This document shows positions 25,361-34,713 of a DNA stretch of 64,000 bases, piece after piece (the first letter of the stretch is position 1; every line of letters starts with the position of its first letter). The position numbers and the translations under genes are program-made. The notes beneath the pieces were generated by a model that worked only from the letters and a program-made list of their open reading frames with translations, searched no databases and was not told the DNA's origin. The stretch comes from Paenibacillus pabuli (GTDB taxonomy: Bacteria; Bacillota; Bacilli; Paenibacillales; Paenibacillaceae). The stretch lies in the NCBI RefSeq assembly GCF_039831995.1, contig NZ_JBDOIO010000005.1, positions 496,001 to 560,000 on the forward strand, read 5' to 3'.

Positions 25361-26452
25361 TTACTCAACTTTGAACACAATGTCATCGAAGCTTACGCTT
25401 TCATCTTCAGTGTCGTCGAATTCTTCATCCACGGCCGTTACTGGCTTCTTTAACAGAGATAAGGTTATTCCACAAATCCCCGTTCCAATGAGGAGAGCGG
25501 TCATAAACAGCCATGGATGCGTGAAGAGAGGTACAACGAATAATCCCCCGTGTGGCACTGGAGCCTCAACGCCCCAGATCATAATCAGTCCACCAGCTAC
25601 CGCTGAGCCGATGACGCAGGAAGTCACCACCCGGATCAGGTCCCTTGCCGCAATCGGAATTACTCCCTCCGTAACCATACATATTCCCATTGGAAATGCG
25701 GCCTTTAACGATTCCTTTTCTGCTGCTGTATATTTGTTTCTCGTCAGGAAATAAGATAGGGTAATCCCCAGTGGTGGAATAATGGACCCCACAAACTTGA
25801 CAGCCTCAGGCCCATAGATACCTTGGACCAACATTCCATCAGCAAACAGTGACATCGTTTTATTAACAGGTCCTCCGAAGTCAAAGGTAGCCATTAAGCC
25901 CAGAATGGCCCCGAGTGCAAATTTGGAACCCCCCTGCATCGATTCAAGCACATGGGTGAGGCTGCCTTGCAGCCAGACAATCGGCTGACCAATAACAAGG
26001 AAGATACATAAACCGGAAATCAACGTAGCCAGAAACGGAATAACGAGAACGGGCATTAATCCCTGCATGGACTTAGGCAGCTTCACATATTTTCGGATAC
26101 CGAGAACGACATAACCCACCAGAAATCCTCCCAACATCCCACCGATGAATCCCGCTTGAATCTGACTGCATATAAAACCAACAATTAATCCTGGAGCAAT
26201 TCCGGGACGGTCGGAGATCGAATAAGCAATCGCTGCGCAAATTAAAGGTACAACCAGCCCCATTCCCCAACCGCCGATCTGGTTAATCATATACGGAATG
26301 GTACCTTCCGCCTTACCCACATCGGCTCCTCCTAAAATTTGACCCAGCGCGATACACAGCCCTGAAGCAACGATCAAAGGAATCATGTAGGAAATTCCTG
26401 TTAACAGATGGCCTTTGATTACTGAACCTGCGTGATTGGATTTTGCGCTCAT
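25361..26452 (-). CDS. PTS fructose-family EIIC permease
   Basis: A 363-residue integral membrane transporter with about eight to ten helices. Its start, GISYMIPLIVASGLCIALGQ, and internal TFDFGGPVNKTM and PMGICMVTEGVIPIAARDL are hallmarks of fructose-superfamily EIIC. It moves the sugar inward while EIIB phosphorylates it. Ribosome site AAGGGAGG. It is encoded between EIIB (16 bp upstream) and the aldolase. Its acidic C-terminal tail does not extend into an EIIA or EIIB domain, so the subunits are separate. Confidence 0.92.
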   Translation of the reverse strand: MSAKSNHAGSVIKGHLLTGISYMIPLIVASGLCIALGQILGGADVGKAEGTIPYMINQIGGWGMGLVVPLICAAIAYSISDRPGIAPGLIVGFICSQIQAGFIGGMLGGFLVGYVVLGIRKYVKLPKSMQGLMPVLVIPFLATLISGLCIFLVIGQPIVWLQGSLTHVLESMQGGSKFALGAILGLMATFDFGGPVNKTMSLFADGMLVQGIYGPEAVKFVGSIIPPLGITLSYFLTRNKYTAAEKESLKAAFPMGICMVTEGVIPIAARDLIRVVTSCVIGSAVAGGLIMIWGVEAPVPHGGLFVVPLFTHPWLFMTALLIGTGICGITLSLLKKPVTAVDEEFDDTEDESVSFDDIVFKVE

Positions 26453-26468
26453 CGTCTCGCCTCCCTTT

Positions 26469-26786
26469 TTATGAGGATACCCCTAAAGACTGCTCCACCT
26501 TTTCAATGAATTTAATCGGGGCTTTAATGACCGTTTCGGTTTTCACTCGGATAACCCGTTTGCCTTTGAACCGTTCTTCTCCACCGATTTTGATATCTGC
26601 AGCCACAATGACAATATCAGCAGCTCTGATCTCTTCCCTGGAAAGCTCGTTTTCAGTTCCTATGGTGCCTTGGGTCTCCACTTTTATCTCATGTCCGCGG
26701 GCTTTCGCCCCTTTGATCAATTTTTCCTTGGCAATATACGTGTGGGCAATACCAGCAGTGCATGCGGCTACGGCTACAATGTTCAT
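26469..26786 (-). CDS. PTS fructose-family EIIB
   Basis: A 105-residue cytoplasmic phosphotransfer protein starting MNIVAVAACTAGIAHTYIA, with the phospho-accepting Cys9 in the CTAGIAHT loop. The fructose EIIB fold continues through IKVETQGTIGTEN and DIVIVAADIKIGGEERFKGK. It relays phosphate from the EIIA encoded 62 bp upstream to sugar bound by EIIC. Ribosome site GGAGGG. Confidence 0.93.
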   Translation of the reverse strand: MNIVAVAACTAGIAHTYIAKEKLIKGAKARGHEIKVETQGTIGTENELSREEIRAADIVIVAADIKIGGEERFKGKRVIRVKTETVIKAPIKFIEKVEQSLGVSS

Positions 26787-26848
26787 CAGTATCCCTCCAA
26801 ATGATGTAGGTGTGCTCCCATTTTATTGAAAACCAGAATGGCCTTATT

Positions 26849-27313
26849 CTACGATACGCTCTCCCTACGGGCAAACAGCTCCATAATCTGGGCCGGATCA
26901 GGCTCATGCATCAAACGTTCCAATACCTCTTCATCAGCAAGCATACTGGCAACCTGGACCAACAGCTTCATGTGGGTTGTATTCCGGTCCACAAGCCGTA
27001 CGGCAAACAAAATAACGACATGGACAGGTTTGCCGTCCAGGGTTTCCCATTCAAGTGGGTGTTCTGTCCGCCCGATGGTGAGCGAGGTTTTGAGGACAGC
27101 CGCCGATTTGCCATGAGGAATCGCAACATGATTCTCCAGGCCGGTCTGACCTTCTTCCTCTCTTAAATAAACGTCCTTGATAAACTCTTCCTTGGAGGAA
27201 AGGGCGCCATCCTTTTCCAGCAAATCTGCCAGTTCCTCGATGGCTTCATCCTTGGTTCTTGCTTTTAGATCCAGCTTAATCAACCGTTCGTTGATAATCT
27301 TGGTTATATCCAT
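26849..27313 (-). CDS. PTS fructose/mannitol-type EIIA
   Basis: A 154-residue EIIA of the fructose/mannitol/nitrogen class. The active-site His lies in GLENHVAIPHGKS, with the supporting block EHPLEWETLDGKPVHVVILFAV. The ATG at 27313 follows AGGAGGAGG, although a longer frame reaches 27358. Its first 38 bp overlap the 3' end of the regulator gene, so regulator and PTS are one translationally linked operon. It accepts phosphate from HPr. Confidence 0.92.
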   Translation of the reverse strand: MDITKIINERLIKLDLKARTKDEAIEELADLLEKDGALSSKEEFIKDVYLREEEGQTGLENHVAIPHGKSAAVLKTSLTIGRTEHPLEWETLDGKPVHVVILFAVRLVDRNTTHMKLLVQVASMLADEEVLERLMHEPDPAQIMELFARRESVS

Positions 27314-29303
27314 AATGGTCCTCCTCCTGGTCGTGCTTGGACTGTAATATCTCGACAAGCTCCAAAGGTGTAGTTACTCTCATGATCTGTTCATACATAC
27401 GCCTGCACATCAACAAGCTCTGTATTTCTATCAGCAATTCAGTTATTGGTCCATCGTTAAAGAAAGCGATCACAATTTCCAGTCTGCTATTTTCCGATTC
27501 GCCTTGGATAATATTGAAACCAACAATCGGATTGACGTTTACATCACTGCGGATCAGGAAAACGGACAAACGTTTATTCAGCTTGGCCTCGGCAAATGTC
27601 CGGTTCTCCATGTTAGCGCCTGCGTGTTTGAGTATTGATGCAAGCAGCTTCTGACGGGACGCTGTCCCTTCTGTGGACTGTTCCTTCATATTCGTTTCAA
27701 TCTGCAAATAAGATGGGTGAAAGTACGCCCCGAGCAGCGGAAACGAAAACACCTTGTTGTGATGTTGATTCAACTTCTCCTCGTTAAACTTGGCCTTGAT
27801 TAAGCTGACATCCGTGTCATTTAAGAGCGCCGAGACATACACCACCGGCAGATCCTGATGCTCCAGTTTAACGGTAGATATGATCAGATCAATTTCCGTC
27901 CAATCCTCAATCCGGTTAAACCAGCTTGCCGAAATGACGTCAACAACTTCCCATTCGGGAAATGAACGATTGATCCGGTTTTTCAGCAAATGAGAGGTGC
28001 CTATTCCAGTAGAGCAGACCAGGATAACTCTTTTCTTTTTATTGTGTTTCTCAATGGATGCCTGAAAATAAAGTACCAGGTAACTTATCTCATCATCACT
28101 AAACGAATTCAATCCGCAGGCTTGGGCAATTGGCAGCATTCCCAGACGGACCAGAGAGAAGATCTCAGCATACGCCTTGCGTATATCCTCCAGCAGAGGA
28201 TTATTAATGGAAATGTTGTATTTTAGACGGTTCAGCATCGGTTTGAAATGAATAATCAGACCCTTGTACAACTGTTCGTCTGTTGTGAGGTCACATCGGA
28301 TCATACCGGATACGGTCTGAATCAATTCCTTGACCATCGCTTTGGACTCCGGACAAGCTTTGTCCATCAGACCTGACAACTCAAAGTTAAGGGACGGGAC
28401 ACTCATTCCTGATGAAATCAGATATTGATAAATGAAATAGATCTCTTCACTTGGCAATTTCAATCCGTATTGTTCCCTGATCCTTTCGGCCATGGCTTTC
28501 GCGATGGAATGTACATTTGGGTCCGTTACTGGATGATCGGGAATGCCATCAGTCAAGCGAATTACCTTGCCCCTCTTCAGTCTGCGGATACAAATCAGCA
28601 GGTGAGTCAGCATGTTGATGTAATATGGGTCGCCTATGGTATATCCTAATTGTTGCTCGGTCTCTTCCAGAATGCGTTGAATCCCTTCTACCGGACCCGT
28701 GCCAAAATGATTTATCAATTCACCCAGTGTGTTGCCATCAATTCGGGACTCATGCTCTTGTTCTTCCTTCCGATCTTCACTCACAAGTTCATGAATCAGA
28801 GAAGCCATGGCTTTGCGGATATCAATCTCCGAACCGATCAGACGGGTACCGAGCTGGCTTTTTTCCAATCGCAGCTGAAAGGGTTCAATTCTTTCTTCAA
28901 TCGCCTTGAGATCATTCACAATCGATGCTTTGCCAATAAAGTATTCTTCTGACAGCTTGTTAATCGAGGTTTCCTCAGGAGAATCATATAATAAATTCGT
29001 CAATATTTTGATTCTCCTCGCCTCTACGGAAAGGGTCATCACCACCTTTTTTCCCGGAATCCATTGCGTCCTCCTCAGCTCCATCGTCTGTTCCTGAGTT
29101 AAAGCCAGCGCAATACCTGTTCCCGGCTTCCGTTCGAGGCGAATCCCGCGAATATCCAAATTGTGTTCCAAGGCGTTTAATTCCCTGTAAATCGTTTTTT
29201 CGGACCAGTTCATGTGACTGGCTATTTCTTTGACCGGAACGAAATCCCTACGCTCCAATAGAAAATGCAAAATCTGATATTCTCTCGCAGACAGCGCTTT
29301 CAT
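27276..29303 (-). CDS. PRD-containing transcriptional regulator (MtlR/LicR type)
   Basis: A 675-residue multidomain regulator. It has an N-terminal winged helix (LSAREYQILHFLLERR), an Mga-like HTH near 85-170 and two PRDs near 190-410. An EIIB-like domain with CSTGIGTSHLLKNRI follows near 425-440, then an EIIA-like domain from about 535. The EIIA-like domain reads NVNPIVGFN where active EIIAs have xxPHG, so its phospho-His appears to be lost. It likely activates its own operon in response to PTS phosphorylation state. Start ATG after GGAGTG-type site; first gene of the PTS operon. Confidence 0.9.
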   Translation of the reverse strand: MKALSAREYQILHFLLERRDFVPVKEIASHMNWSEKTIYRELNALEHNLDIRGIRLERKPGTGIALALTQEQTMELRRTQWIPGKKVVMTLSVEARRIKILTNLLYDSPEETSINKLSEEYFIGKASIVNDLKAIEERIEPFQLRLEKSQLGTRLIGSEIDIRKAMASLIHELVSEDRKEEQEHESRIDGNTLGELINHFGTGPVEGIQRILEETEQQLGYTIGDPYYINMLTHLLICIRRLKRGKVIRLTDGIPDHPVTDPNVHSIAKAMAERIREQYGLKLPSEEIYFIYQYLISSGMSVPSLNFELSGLMDKACPESKAMVKELIQTVSGMIRCDLTTDEQLYKGLIIHFKPMLNRLKYNISINNPLLEDIRKAYAEIFSLVRLGMLPIAQACGLNSFSDDEISYLVLYFQASIEKHNKKKRVILVCSTGIGTSHLLKNRINRSFPEWEVVDVISASWFNRIEDWTEIDLIISTVKLEHQDLPVVYVSALLNDTDVSLIKAKFNEEKLNQHHNKVFSFPLLGAYFHPSYLQIETNMKEQSTEGTASRQKLLASILKHAGANMENRTFAEAKLNKRLSVFLIRSDVNVNPIVGFNIIQGESENSRLEIVIAFFNDGPITELLIEIQSLLMCRRMYEQIMRVTTPLELVEILQSKHDQEEDHYGYNQDYQRTVD

Positions 29304-29445
29304 TTGGGAATCACTCCTTCCTTACGCTCACAGCATAACACCCCTATTTTTTTTGATAAATACTAAAATATGTCCATTTCATTCGGGTCAAAATAATATA
29401 CCTCCTGTTCAAACCACATTGTGACATCCGTTTATTCCAACGCAA

Positions 29446-29487
29446 AAAGGCTTCTATTCGGGCCTCAACCCCCGATCAGAAGCCTTT
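29446..29487. terminator. bidirectional terminator between PTS operon and glycosyltransferase
   Basis: AAAGGCTTCT pairs with AGAAGCCTTT, with an inner TCGGG/CCCGA arm. The minus strand continues with TTTTTG, so it mainly ends the glycosyltransferase operon, or transcripts approaching it from upstream, before the PTS promoter region. Confidence 0.85.
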
Positions 29488-29559
29488 ATCTCCGTTTCTA
29501 TCCATCGCATGGAATCGCTCACCGGAACCCGGCACAGTTCACCCCTGCACCTAAACGGG

Positions 29560-30558
29560 TTACCCCAGCCAGCGAGAGAAAAATTCCCGATATCCCTCTT
29601 TCATGATCGTACGGGAGAACGCACTGAACGCATACTCCCGGTTGTCCTCCGATACACTGCGCGGGGCTGCCGCAGCCATGTTCACCAGTTCAAACCAGTT
29701 ATCCTCATTGCCTGCAAAGGCATGCGTAGAACGAATATGACCGTAGCACGCATGCTCCGGCTTCACGACCATTTTACCCATGGCCATTGATTCCGTCAGG
29801 GGCATCGCAAATGTATCAAACGCAGAGCAGCTCCAGTATACCTTGGCCGAGTTCATCAGGGTAAATACCTCATCCTGGGTCAAGGCAAACTGAAGTTTTA
29901 CATTGTCCGGAATATCATACTTCTTCATGCTCTCCTCGTAACGCCGTCCGCCAAATACCATGTACACTTCCTTGTCCGGGTTCTGCCGGGCATACTCCAG
30001 CACCAGATCGGGACGGCGATTCGCTTCATCCCGGCCGATCCAGAGCACACGGTTATGCACGACCCGGCTGGGGTCATAATGGCGGTGCGCCAGTTCCTCA
30101 TTGAAGCCGATCGGGATAACGTTCACGTCATGTACGCCGAAGTTGCGGCTAAGTTCTGTTTTCAAAAACTCAGTCTGTACAATGGCTTTATCCACCATGG
30201 TATAGAATGGCTTCATCATCTCATAGCCCGTCAGTGCCGGGTCAGGGAAGCTATGCGGGAACAATACACTCTTCGGGAGAAACATCTTGAGGAACGTAAA
30301 CCCGGACACCGTGTAGATGACATGCTCTATATTTTGGCTGTAAATCTGGTCAAGCACGATATCATAATTCACCAGGTCGCCTTTCTCATGCTCATAACCC
30401 GGCAGCCAGTCGTACCCGCTCACATGGCGCTCCGGCGATATGAACACAATATCCACCCCCAGCTCCAGACCAATCTGCTTCAGGCGATCGGCGAATACGC
30501 GCGGCCCCTGTGCTTCGGTAAATTGAATTTTACGCATAACGAGTCCTACTTTGCGCAT
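29560..30558 (-). CDS. GT4-like glycosyltransferase
   Basis: A glycosyltransferase of about 332 residues with a GT-B fold. The C-terminal half has RVLWIGRDEANRRPDLVLEYA, VYMVFGGRRYEE and SCSAFDTFAMPLTESMAMGKMVV, the nucleotide-sugar binding region with the acidic residue of the E-x7-E type region. The ATG at 30558 follows GAGGGG; longer readings reach into the kinase gene. It is 17 bp downstream of an APH-fold kinase, so the two are co-expressed. Donor and acceptor are unknown; a cell-surface or small-molecule glycoconjugate is possible. Confidence 0.85.
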   Translation of the reverse strand: MRKVGLVMRKIQFTEAQGPRVFADRLKQIGLELGVDIVFISPERHVSGYDWLPGYEHEKGDLVNYDIVLDQIYSQNIEHVIYTVSGFTFLKMFLPKSVLFPHSFPDPALTGYEMMKPFYTMVDKAIVQTEFLKTELSRNFGVHDVNVIPIGFNEELAHRHYDPSRVVHNRVLWIGRDEANRRPDLVLEYARQNPDKEVYMVFGGRRYEESMKKYDIPDNVKLQFALTQDEVFTLMNSAKVYWSCSAFDTFAMPLTESMAMGKMVVKPEHACYGHIRSTHAFAGNEDNWFELVNMAAAAPRSVSEDNREYAFSAFSRTIMKEGYREFFSRWLG

Positions 30559-30575
30559 GCTCTGTCCCCTCATTT

Positions 30576-31541
30576 CTATTCCGTAAATAGCTGGTTCATA
30601 CACTGTTCCAGCGTTGCTGCCGTTTCCCTCCACTGATTGCGCAATTGCTCCTCGGGCCATACACAGTCTGCCTTTTTCAGATCAGCATCAATCAAACGCA
30701 GCATCCAAAGGGAGAACACAATGGCATATGCGTCGTACCACCTTTTGAAGGAAACCCTCTGGAACTGCTTTCCGCGGCGCTCCGATTCGTCCAGATACAT
30801 CCGAATGATCCGCTCCCTAATCTCTGGTGTAACGAGTCTCGGAAAAAGCGGATGAGACAGATCCACCAAATGGTATAGGTCCCAGAGGGGCGTATTCAGA
30901 TGTGCATGTTCCCAATCAATAATGACCAGTCTGCCACTCACATCGGCCATATTGCCGGGATGCAGGTCTCCGTGACAAAGGACAACCGGAAGCTCTTTTT
31001 CGGCCGTTTGAATAAGCATCCTGATCTCGTCCCAATCGGATACAGACAGTGCCATTCCCAGCTTGGACAGCAAATCATCCGTTGATTCCTGCGAATCCCG
31101 GAGTTCAAGCAGCATATCCCCAATGGATGGCTTCTGGCCCACACGCGGCAGCTCGTCCCAATGGGATGCCCAGAGTGTGTGCCATTCCGCCATATGTACA
31201 GCCGCGGACAGCATCGTATCTTCCTGCAGCTGATGCACAAGCGGCCCAAGGTCCTCGTATATCAACCAGCTCTGTTCCGGGGCGATTTCTTCCTCAGACG
31301 AAGCCATTAGCTGCGGATAGATAGATGGCAGCAAGGACAGAACATGCAGGGATATCCACCGTTCACGCCCATGCTGTCCAGGATTCGTGAGTGGTTTGAA
31401 AATGTAACTCTCCCCGGTATGGACCGTAAATCGCTCCACATACCTGCCATTCATCCCCTTGTAGAGCCGCTCCCGGCTGGTTATTGATTGTTCATTCAAT
31501 GTCCCTTCAGCTGTGACCCAGCCATGCGCACGTTCGTTCAT
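30576..31541 (-). CDS. aminoglycoside/choline kinase-like (APH fold) phosphotransferase
   Basis: A protein of about 321 residues with the APH/choline kinase motifs: nucleotide-binding Lys in SYIFKPL, the Brenner-type catalytic loop LCHGDLHPGN (Asp as catalytic base) and the metal-binding IIDWEHAH. Homologues phosphorylate aminoglycosides, choline, homoserine, fructosamine or sugars; nothing here selects among these. The start is ATG 31541 or GTG 31550; both have only a weak GGACGG-like ribosome site. It leads a two-gene unit with the glycosyltransferase. Confidence 0.83.
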   Translation of the reverse strand: MNERAHGWVTAEGTLNEQSITSRERLYKGMNGRYVERFTVHTGESYIFKPLTNPGQHGRERWISLHVLSLLPSIYPQLMASSEEEIAPEQSWLIYEDLGPLVHQLQEDTMLSAAVHMAEWHTLWASHWDELPRVGQKPSIGDMLLELRDSQESTDDLLSKLGMALSVSDWDEIRMLIQTAEKELPVVLCHGDLHPGNMADVSGRLVIIDWEHAHLNTPLWDLYHLVDLSHPLFPRLVTPEIRERIIRMYLDESERRGKQFQRVSFKRWYDAYAIVFSLWMLRLIDADLKKADCVWPEEQLRNQWRETAATLEQCMNQLFTE

Positions 31542-31709
31542 GATCAACACCGTCCATTCTTTCCGTGCCTGTTCAATGATATGTTCTATCCATCATACGT
31601 TGCCGCGCACAAGCCCGCAAGCATGAAACAGAGTCTTTTTTGCCTGCCAAAAGCGACAACTTGAGCTGATAACCGGAGACTTGAATACCCGATCCATCTT
31701 GGCAGTGAA

Positions 31710-31750
31710 AATGAAAAAGATACTGCGTGCTTGAAGCACAGCAGTATCTT
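31710..31750 (-). terminator. intrinsic terminator of the mannan operon
   Basis: AAGATACTGC pairs with GCAGTATCTT and encloses a second stem (TGTGCTT/AAGCAC). The minus strand continues with TTTTTC. It lies 80 bp past the GH113 stop. Confidence 0.9.
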
Positions 31751-31829
31751 GGGAATGAATATAACCATTTTCAATATGACCCTAACATTTCATCCATCTT
31801 ACAACACGTAACTTTCCAGCTTGGACAGC

Positions 31830-32777
31830 TTAAATTTCCACAGCTACACCTTCATAAAAACGGCGAATAACCTTCTCGGCCGGCTTGCCGTATACACCAT
31901 AACCGTCATCGATCAGCGCATCCTGCTCATCATGCAGGTGTGCGCTCCAATCCCACAGACCGAATCCGCGGACCCAATCACGCTGACTGGCATGCCGGAA
32001 CATCGCTTCATAGAAACGTTCCTGTTCTTCGGCACTCACTACGCCCACAAGCCCCCAATCGTTCGGCACCTGCGCCGAACCGCTGCGGCTGGGACACCCT
32101 GCTTCCGCGAAGAAAAACGGTTTTCCGTAAGGGGCAATCTCCTGTTCGATGCGGTCCAGCTGCGCTTCCCAATCTCCGATGGGATAATATCCGCTCGATG
32201 AAATCACATCCACCGCATCCCACCATTTCACATGACCTTCCTGATACTTGTCCGTATTGTACGACACGAGTCCGGAGTATACTTCACGTACAGCTGCAAT
32301 CACTTCGCGCCATTCCTCACTCCGACGCTCGGACTGTACCATCTCGCAGCCAACGATGAACATCTCGCATCTCTCCTGCTCCGCAATGGCTGCATAGTGC
32401 TTTTGATATTGGGTGTAACTGTGGAACCAGTCCTTCCACTTCGGCTCACACGGCACATCAATATCAAAGAAGTTAATGTGTGCACGCCATGTGCCATCAG
32501 TGCAGTTGACGGTCGGCTTCAGGATGACACGCAGCCCTATCTTGCGGGCATAACGGATCATCTCAACGAGTTCATCATCTTCCACCATATGCTCACCCTG
32601 ATATTTGACCTCTACAGCCTGTGGATGATCCTGATGTGCCGCCAGTGCAAAAATGACATGCGAACTGCCTGTTCGCTCAGCCATCAGCCGCAAGGATTCT
32701 TTTGCTTCCGGCTTGCGGAAGTCTCCCTTGCCACTCATCCAGCCAAATGTAAATCCCTTGATGTACTCCATATGCAT
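31830..32777 (-). CDS. GH113-like endo-beta-1,4-mannanase
   Basis: A 315-residue TIM-barrel hydrolase. The start YIKGFTFGWMS, the acid/base Glu145 in FIVGCEMVQSE and the nucleophile Glu225 in FFFAEAGCPS match family GH113 (Alicyclobacillus Man113A type, similar length). It has no signal peptide, so it probably trims imported manno-oligosaccharides inside the cell. The frame stays open upstream into the GH130 gene, but that extension is arginine-rich shadow. The ATG at 32777 (or 32771) follows AAAGGGG. Last gene of the importer 3 operon, 35 bp after the GH130 gene. Confidence 0.85.
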   Translation of the reverse strand: MHMEYIKGFTFGWMSGKGDFRKPEAKESLRLMAERTGSSHVIFALAAHQDHPQAVEVKYQGEHMVEDDELVEMIRYARKIGLRVILKPTVNCTDGTWRAHINFFDIDVPCEPKWKDWFHSYTQYQKHYAAIAEQERCEMFIVGCEMVQSERRSEEWREVIAAVREVYSGLVSYNTDKYQEGHVKWWDAVDVISSSGYYPIGDWEAQLDRIEQEIAPYGKPFFFAEAGCPSRSGSAQVPNDWGLVGVVSAEEQERFYEAMFRHASQRDWVRGFGLWDWSAHLHDEQDALIDDGYGVYGKPAEKVIRRFYEGVAVEI

Positions 32778-32812
32778 TACGCTGTGGGCCCCTTTCCTCA
32801 CTAAAACTTCAA

Positions 32813-33850
32813 TTACAATTTGCCTACTACGCGGTCTCCGGCGATTACCTCGTCGGTCTCGATAACATAATTCACGATCTCTTCGACGGTTGTATAAGCC
32901 ACGCCAACATACGTATCTGCAGCTCCATAATAAATAGCGATCCGTCCTGTCTCCGCATCTTGCAGTGTGGCACACGGGAAGATGACATTATCGACGAACC
33001 CCTGCTCCTCATACCATTTCTCAGGCGTCAGCACGAAGTTCGAGGAACGATATTTCACTTTCGAAGGTTCATCCAGATCCAGAATGACCGCACCCATGCT
33101 ATAGACAAATCCATTGCACGTTCCGGTTACGCCGTGATAAAACATAAGCCAGCCTACGGACGTTTCGATGGGGGCAGGCCCGCCGCCGATTTTGACCGAT
33201 TGCCACCAGCCCTGACCGCCTTTGCTCATGACATGACGATGTTTGCCCCAGTACACAAGATCCGGACTTTCGCTCAGAAAAATATCTCCAAACGGCGTAT
33301 GTCCGCTATCGCTTGGTCTGGACAGCATGACGTAATTGTCATTGATTTTGCGAGGGAACAACACGCCATTGCGGTTGAACGGCAGCATTGGATTTTCGAG
33401 TCGGACAAACGTTTTGAAATCATCCGTCTTCGCCAGACCTAGTGCGGCGCCGTAAAAATCGGTACACCAGATGATGTAATACGTATCTTCGACCTGGACC
33501 AGACGCGGGTCATACGCATAGTTCGGCATGAATGGATCACCGTTCTCATCCACAAAGGCAATGCGTTCTTCTTCAATCGTCCATGATAATCCGTCTGCAC
33601 TTGATCCCATATGCAGATGCGGGCGGCCATTGACCGTTTCGGCGCGGAACACGCCAATGAATTTCCCTTCATACGGAATCACGGCACTGTTGAAAATGCG
33701 GGCTACTCCCTTAACTGGGTTACGAGGAATCACCGGATTTGCGGAATGTCTCCATACCGGGCCTTCTGTTCCCTCCGGTTTAACTTCCCAAGGCATATTC
33801 GGCAATGCATTCCCAATAATCTGTACACTTTTCTTATCGATAACGGTCAT
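32813..33850 (-). CDS. GH130 beta-1,4-mannooligosaccharide phosphorylase
   Basis: A 345-residue five-bladed propeller phosphorylase of GH130 (subfamily 2 type). The general acid is Asp114 in NYAYDPRLV, with phosphate-binding Arg/Lys residues in ARIFNSAVI and RPHLHMGSS and the C-terminal YYGAADTYVGVAYTT block. The family cleaves beta-1,4-mannosides with phosphate, releasing alpha-mannose-1-phosphate. The GH113, importer and second GH130 neighbours support a manno-oligosaccharide substrate. Start ATG after AGGGAG; 23 bp from the permease gene. Confidence 0.9.
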   Translation of the reverse strand: MTVIDKKSVQIIGNALPNMPWEVKPEGTEGPVWRHSANPVIPRNPVKGVARIFNSAVIPYEGKFIGVFRAETVNGRPHLHMGSSADGLSWTIEEERIAFVDENGDPFMPNYAYDPRLVQVEDTYYIIWCTDFYGAALGLAKTDDFKTFVRLENPMLPFNRNGVLFPRKINDNYVMLSRPSDSGHTPFGDIFLSESPDLVYWGKHRHVMSKGGQGWWQSVKIGGGPAPIETSVGWLMFYHGVTGTCNGFVYSMGAVILDLDEPSKVKYRSSNFVLTPEKWYEEQGFVDNVIFPCATLQDAETGRIAIYYGAADTYVGVAYTTVEEIVNYVIETDEVIAGDRVVGKL

Positions 33851-33873
33851 CGTTTCATTTCTCCCTTCGTATT

Positions 33874-34713
33874 TTATTTAACGGAGCCTTGTGCGAAGCC
33901 ATTGTAAATGTACTTCTGCAGCAGCAGGAAAATGATCATCGTTGGAATGATGGCAATCATGATACCGGCGCTAATGACCTCCCACTGCGATCCGAATGGC
34001 CCCTTGAATTTGAACAGGGCCGTGGATATGACCTGCAAATCGGTCTTTGGCATGTATAGGAACGGCGTGTAGAAATCGTTGTAGATGTTAACCCCTTTTA
34101 CGATGATGACCGTAACAATTGCTGGTTTCAGCAGGGGCAATATGATTTTCCAGTAGATCGTGAAGTAGGAGGCACCATCCAGCATGGCGGATTCATCCAA
34201 TGCGTTCGAGATGGAACCCAGGAACTGGAGGAAAATATAAACCGCGATGATATCTGTACCCAGGTACATCACAATGGCTGCCCAGCGGGTGTTGAACAGA
34301 TCCAGCGCGTTGATAATCTGGAATGTGGCGACCTGCGTTGTGACACTCGGAATCAGGGTAGCGAGCAGGAACGCAGCGACCATGATTTTTTTGCCTTTAA
34401 ACTTGAAACGATCCAGCACATAGGCAATCATGGAACCCGTTAGGGTAGCGCCTATAATGGAGATAATCAGGATAATTATTGTATTTTTGAATCCGACCAG
34501 CATGTTGCCATCCACAAAAGCCTTGGTATAGTTCGCAAAATTTAGCCAGTTGGCTGGCGGGGCAAGGGGACTGCTGGTCGCATATTCAGCATTGGTCTTG
34601 AGGGATGCAAACAGCACAACGACGATGGGTACCAGCGCAATGAACGCTGCAAGAATGAGTGAAGCATATTTGAATATGCCCGCCAGGGTGTATTTGAGTT
34701 GATGCACGTTCAT
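33874..34713 (-). CDS. carbohydrate ABC importer permease (MalG type), importer 3
   Basis: A 279-residue, six-helix permease with the EAA loop DESAMLDGASYFTIYWKIILP and ending NGFAQGSVK. Its start overlaps the stop of the partner permease by 4 bp (ATGA), implying coupled translation. It lies within the mannan operon, so manno-oligosaccharide transport is the likely role; no ATPase gene is present. Confidence 0.92.
   Translation of the reverse strand: MNVHQLKYTLAGIFKYASLILAAFIALVPIVVVLFASLKTNAEYATSSPLAPPANWLNFANYTKAFVDGNMLVGFKNTIIILIISIIGATLTGSMIAYVLDRFKFKGKKIMVAAFLLATLIPSVTTQVATFQIINALDLFNTRWAAIVMYLGTDIIAVYIFLQFLGSISNALDESAMLDGASYFTIYWKIILPLLKPAIVTVIIVKGVNIYNDFYTPFLYMPKTDLQVISTALFKFKGPFGSQWEVISAGIMIAIIPTMIIFLLLQKYIYNGFAQGSVK

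Noticed and set aside
32778-32975. N-terminal 66-residue extension of the GH113 frame
   Set aside because: It is Arg-rich shadow sequence overlapping the GH130 3' end. The family N-terminus and ribosome site fit the ATG at 32777.
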